Shown here: in pieces, positions 60,096-64,000 of the stretch
Layout of the letters: each line of letters opens with the position of its first letter
Numbering within the stretch: position 1 is the first letter of the stretch
The notes under the pieces: model-generated
What the model saw: the letters and a program-made list of their open reading frames with translations, nothing else
What the model was told of the DNA's origin: nothing
Databases searched by the model: none
From: Rotaria macrura
Lineage: Eukaryota > Rotifera > Eurotatoria > Philodinida > Philodinidae
NCBI GenBank assembly: GCA_900239685.1
Contig: OENT01000707.1
Location: 1 to 64,000, forward strand
Length of the DNA: 64,000 bases
Direction: 5' to 3'
Made by a program: the position numbers and the translations under genes

Positions 60096-61911
60096 TTACC
60101 CATAAGAGGAACTTACATAAAGCTTTTGAATGAATTCCCTCCTATCTTCTTTACTTTCATTATTAGAAGTTTTCCTGATAGGAAGCTTTTCATAGTAACG
60201 CCGATGCTTTGTATCGATTGATTTTAAATAGATGTCACCCGATCTTAATACTTCCATTGGTTGTAATGGCATAAACGGTACTTCAAAAAAAGTTTAAAAA
60301 ATTTATTTTCTGTTTTTGTTTTATTCAATTTTAAAATAATGCTTCTCTATTTCTACCTCTATGTTCGTTTTTCTCGCGCTCTAATAATAATTGATCCATT
60401 AAATCAGGTGTCAGCTCCATTCTTTCATAGTCAAGTAAATGACGTGCTCGTTGAACACTGTTTTGTATTTGTTTGAGTGTAAAGCGAGAGTCATTTACTT
60501 TACGACAAATGAGACTATACATCGATGATGCCAATCCTGAACCATATGAAAACAAAAGAATCCGTCGACCAATTAGTTTCTCTTCATTTAATTCACTAAC
60601 AGATTAATTTTAAAAAGAAAAATACAATGTTAAATTGAAATCATTTGCTAAATCGAATCCAACCTGCTTAGAAAAGAAAATAGACTGTAGTAAACCGATG
60701 GCGTATACATGTTTCCCATGTTTTGTGAAAAGTGAAGTCCAGGTAATGTTTTCTCTTCATACAATGCACGACTATATTCAACAAGATCACGTTCTAGATC
60801 TTTATCATTTGTTGATGATGTAATATCGATGTTTCTTTATTCGAATAAAGATAAACATTGTCATATTTTTCTCGTCAATCAACATTATTTAAATCTTACT
60901 TATATTTCTCTATCAAAGTAGCTGGTACATATGAACAAGCACGAACAATATCATTTAAATATAATCTTGCTAAAGATTTTTGTGTCAGTTTCACATAAGG
61001 TGTATGAAACACAACTCCAATAAATGTTGCTAGATTAACTTCGGGTAGAGATGGTAATTTTGAGTGAGGTTCCATATTCATTTGTGCTTTTTTACAATAT
61101 TGTGTATAACATGTGTCAAGTGCTGACGTATAACACTTAACACTCAAATGACCATCAACAGTAGGATATGGAGAACTTAAGTCAGGTTTATAAAAATCAT
61201 AGACATGTGTCATGTGTGTTGATCGACAACCTAGACGAATAGAATTAGGCATCGAATATTCAGTGAACTATTCATACCAGGTTCAAAAACAAGGGGAGCA
61301 TCAGGACCAATAAGAAGGGCACAAGCACCAGCACCACCCGTTGGACGAGCATTTCCTTTTGCATAAACAGCGATATCACCCATAACAACAATAGCCTGGA
61401 ATTTTTAAAAAAGCAATAAGAATATCAATCAATCCATAGAATCAATATTCATGTTTCGTCTACTTACATATCGTCCATCCCAGAAACTTGATTCAATCCA
61501 ATGTATGGCATTAAATATTGCTGCTGTACCACCATAGCATGCATTAATATTGTCCACACCTTCAACAGATGTATTATTGTGTTCGGTAAATAGTTGCATA
61601 AGAACAGTCTTAATTGATTTAGCTTTATCAACTAACGTTTCTGTTCCAACATCTAAACGACCTATACATTGTGGATGTATCTCAGTTTTATCAAGTAATC
61701 GTGATAAGACAGTTAAACATATTGAACATATATCTTCATGATCCGAACAAAGTGACATACGTTGTTGTCCAAGGCCGATCGAATATTTTCCTTTTCCAAC
61801 ATTATCATATGCTTCTAACGATGACTGAGCAACATAGAGCGATGGAATGTAAAGTTCACAAGCAAGAATTCCAATTGATGTAGGACGAGGTAGATAACCA
61901 TTTTCATTCAT
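60096..61911 (-). CDS. Hydroxymethylglutaryl-CoA synthase
   Basis: Six exons: 61911-61468, 61395-61278, 61230-60900, 60834-60664, 60595-60357 and 60280-60096, all GT-AG and in phase, giving 495 residues (animal enzymes about 510-520). The catalytic residues are present: Glu in [16 protein letters not shown], the nucleophilic Cys in [13 protein letters not shown], and His in [15 protein letters not shown]. Other family blocks are [42 protein letters not shown] and [24 protein letters not shown] marks the C-terminus. The enzyme condenses acetyl-CoA and acetoacetyl-CoA to HMG-CoA for the mevalonate pathway. No mitochondrial leader is visible, so it is probably the cytosolic form. An acceptor-like AG lies two bases before the ATG. 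The last exon could splice on at GTAAGT (60116) instead of ending at 60096. Confidence 0.95.
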
Positions 61912-64000
61912 ATCTGTATAATGATACACGAACAAATTATAGAAATTCGTGCGATAATTACAATACTAGACTGTTCTACAATAAATGATAAAGAAGAAGA
62001 ATGAAATCATGTGATTTTTCTTCAAAATGAATCAATAAATGTCTTATTTGTATAGAAGAAAGAATAAGAAAGCAAATGCAAGGCGAATAGTATTATTTTT
62101 AACGGCAAATGTGAATAATCGAATGACGTGCGAGAGTAACAACTGACATTCATTTGAGTACTGTCGTCAGTTTCAACAGCGATGTTTAACTGTTCTTTCT
62201 AATGATTATGAAGAACACGTGTATTTAAATATAATTTACATAAAGAAAAGCAATCGATCGAGATTACGAAGAGAAAAAAAAACAGTTTGCGTTTACTTTT
62301 AAACAAGTGAGTGAATCGTCGATTAGTAATGCCGCCTAAGGATAAATCGAGTCACCCTTGACTTGATGTTTTATCAGTAGTTAGTTCTAATCATATCGCT
62401 CACTGTTCAAGATAATCTATTTCAAATCATTATCATTGATGGATAGAATGTATTTGAAAAATCTAAAGCTCAAAACTTTCAGGTACACAAATAAATAAAG
62501 GAAACGATAGTTAAGTCAAAGTGAAAATTGAAAGAACAAAAAAAAAAGATTTGAGGACATATGTATATATGCTGTTACTTGTACTTGTACAGGATCACGC
62601 CATGTACACAACAATCATAGACTTGTGAAGATAGATAGATAGTCGTACCATATACATGCGACTGATAGGTCATCGAATGAAGATCGTACGATATCTTAGA
62701 TAAAGAAATGTGAGTTGTTAACACTACAAAGTAATAACTAAGTTATCGAGAACAACTTCAAAAAAATGTTTACTTTAATAAGAGTACTAAAGCAAATGCA
62801 AACATTAAATTTTGAAACGATTGAAAGACGTTTTTGTTTTCTGTAAGTTGTCAGTAGATACGCCAGTCAAACGAAAAACAAATCAATTTCTTTTCATCTT
62901 ACTTCTAACATTCAAATCGAGTGTGTAAGATAAAACAAATAAATAAGTCAAGTAGTAAAAATTCAATTTTTCCTTGTACAGTTTAATCGCCAAGGTTTTT
63001 ATATTGTATTCCAAATCATTCATATCATGGCAACAGATACTAGTTCTCATTAAAAATTAAAAATAAACATCCATTCTTTACTAATATTAACTTATTTGAT
63101 GCCTTTCGAATATCGAATCGAATTTCTTTTTCATTTTGTAAGTGCTTCTATTTCATCGATCGACTGTTGACTATACATCATCATCATCATCTGATATTAT
63201 GGACTGACTAGATTATACATCTATAGAATTTTTTAAAATCTTATTCTAAGTTAAGACTATTTTTTAGTTCAAATCGTTGGAAATTTTACGTTCGATACAT
63301 TATGCGCTAGTTCGCTCAAAATGACACATTCCAATTATGTATGTAGAAGTATTACTTGAATATGATAGTTATCATTTCAATTCATCATAAATGATAATAT
63401 TATTTATGAACAACATTTTCAAACGAATCAAGAAATTATTACTATTTTCTTCTACAACCTGTGCACAAGAGTACTTGACCTTGTCGAGAACAGAAGAGAG
63501 ATGTAAGCAACAAAGGAAAGTAAATTTAGAATTGGAGCGAAGAAAAATATTGTCAAGTCCGCCAATAAAAGGAAAAAAAGCACGTATTCATTCACTTTCA
63601 CACTCCTTTTCTGTTTTTACGAACTCCTTGTGAAAATTTTAAATTCAAAGAGAAAAAGCAAGGTGAACAGTTTGTATCTCAAAGAGAGTTTACTCGTCCT
63701 AAGCTATTCGGTTTTGGCTTTATCAAAATCCTAGAAACGACTGATTCAAAATAAAAAGTATTTTTCACATTTTTCTTTTAGATGTTATGATAAAGACAAC
63801 TTTTACGTTCGAGCATCTCATTGACTGAACTCAATAGTCAATCAAAACGTGCGCACCAATCACTTAACTAAAATCTGAATGAATTAAGTCCTATTGGACT
63901 AATTTCTAATCACCTGTAAAATGAGTAAGTTGTGACTTAGTAGGCATCGATCCACATCGAAAAATTTCGAATGACATTTTTTAATTTTTACATCGTTGTG
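61912..64000. other. Intergenic region to the window end
   Basis: The first part is the 5' flank of HMG-CoA synthase. The rest is AT-rich with a few simple repeats (ATAGATAGATAG near 62632; CATCATCATCATC near 63178). An 80-codon frame at 63391-63633 has no domain character and is not called. Confidence 0.45.

Noticed and set aside
1..64000. CRISPR arrays, bacterial operons, riboswitches
   Set aside because: The gene structure is eukaryotic throughout; no regularly spaced repeats were seen.

Overview
This is AT-rich, intron-containing eukaryotic DNA from a small animal genome. Nearly all introns that I could phase are 45-65 bp GT-AG introns, with a few long ones that are mostly filled by mobile elements. 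Several start codons sit directly after an AG splice acceptor, which fits spliced-leader trans-splicing. Together with the Tc1/mariner debris, the foldback elements and the divergent but metazoan-type proteins, this is compatible with a bdelloid rotifer. The taxon is an inference; nothing in the window proves it.

Layout. (1) 965-22765, minus strand: one giant gene of 14 exons, about 5,800 residues, encoding an RNF213/mysterin-type AAA+ protein. It keeps the AAA2, AAA3 and AAA4 ATP-binding motifs, but I find no RING or RZ zinc finger, and the C-terminus looks like a chain of beta-grasp (ubiquitin-like) modules. All exon junctions phase correctly except exon 11, which is one base short. Its two largest introns hold foldback elements. 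(2) About 22.8-37.5 kb: a gene-poor stretch with an element carrying subterminal CCGCGG/CCGCAG repeats and a tRNA-like core, several degenerate repeats, a dead DD37E Tc1/mariner element with intact ends, and a second copy of a small palindromic MITE. (3) 37509-39965, minus: a CREB3/OASIS-type membrane-tethered bZIP factor. (4) 40947-41318, minus: a small cysteine-rich secreted or anchored protein. (5) 46305-46691, minus: an 85-residue two-exon gene of unknown function, divergent from (6) 47935-53477, plus: calcineurin A with a long extra Ser/Thr-rich tail. (7) 53721-54083, plus: a homologue of the protein known in vertebrates as POLR1D isoform 2. (8) 55272-56802, minus: an ankyrin-repeat protein, head-to-head with (9) 57003-58001, plus: a PSTK-like kinase (selenocysteine synthesis). 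(10) 60096-61911, minus: a complete six-exon HMG-CoA synthase. The last 2 kb hold no recognised gene.

The genes do not form one pathway. The nearest thing to a theme is cell signalling and stress handling (calcineurin, a CREB3-type factor, an RNF213-like ATPase) beside housekeeping metabolism (HMG-CoA synthase, PSTK). The most unusual item is the RNF213-like gene, whose ATPase core appears to be separated from the zinc-finger ubiquitin ligase domains and joined to a ubiquitin-like C-terminal array.
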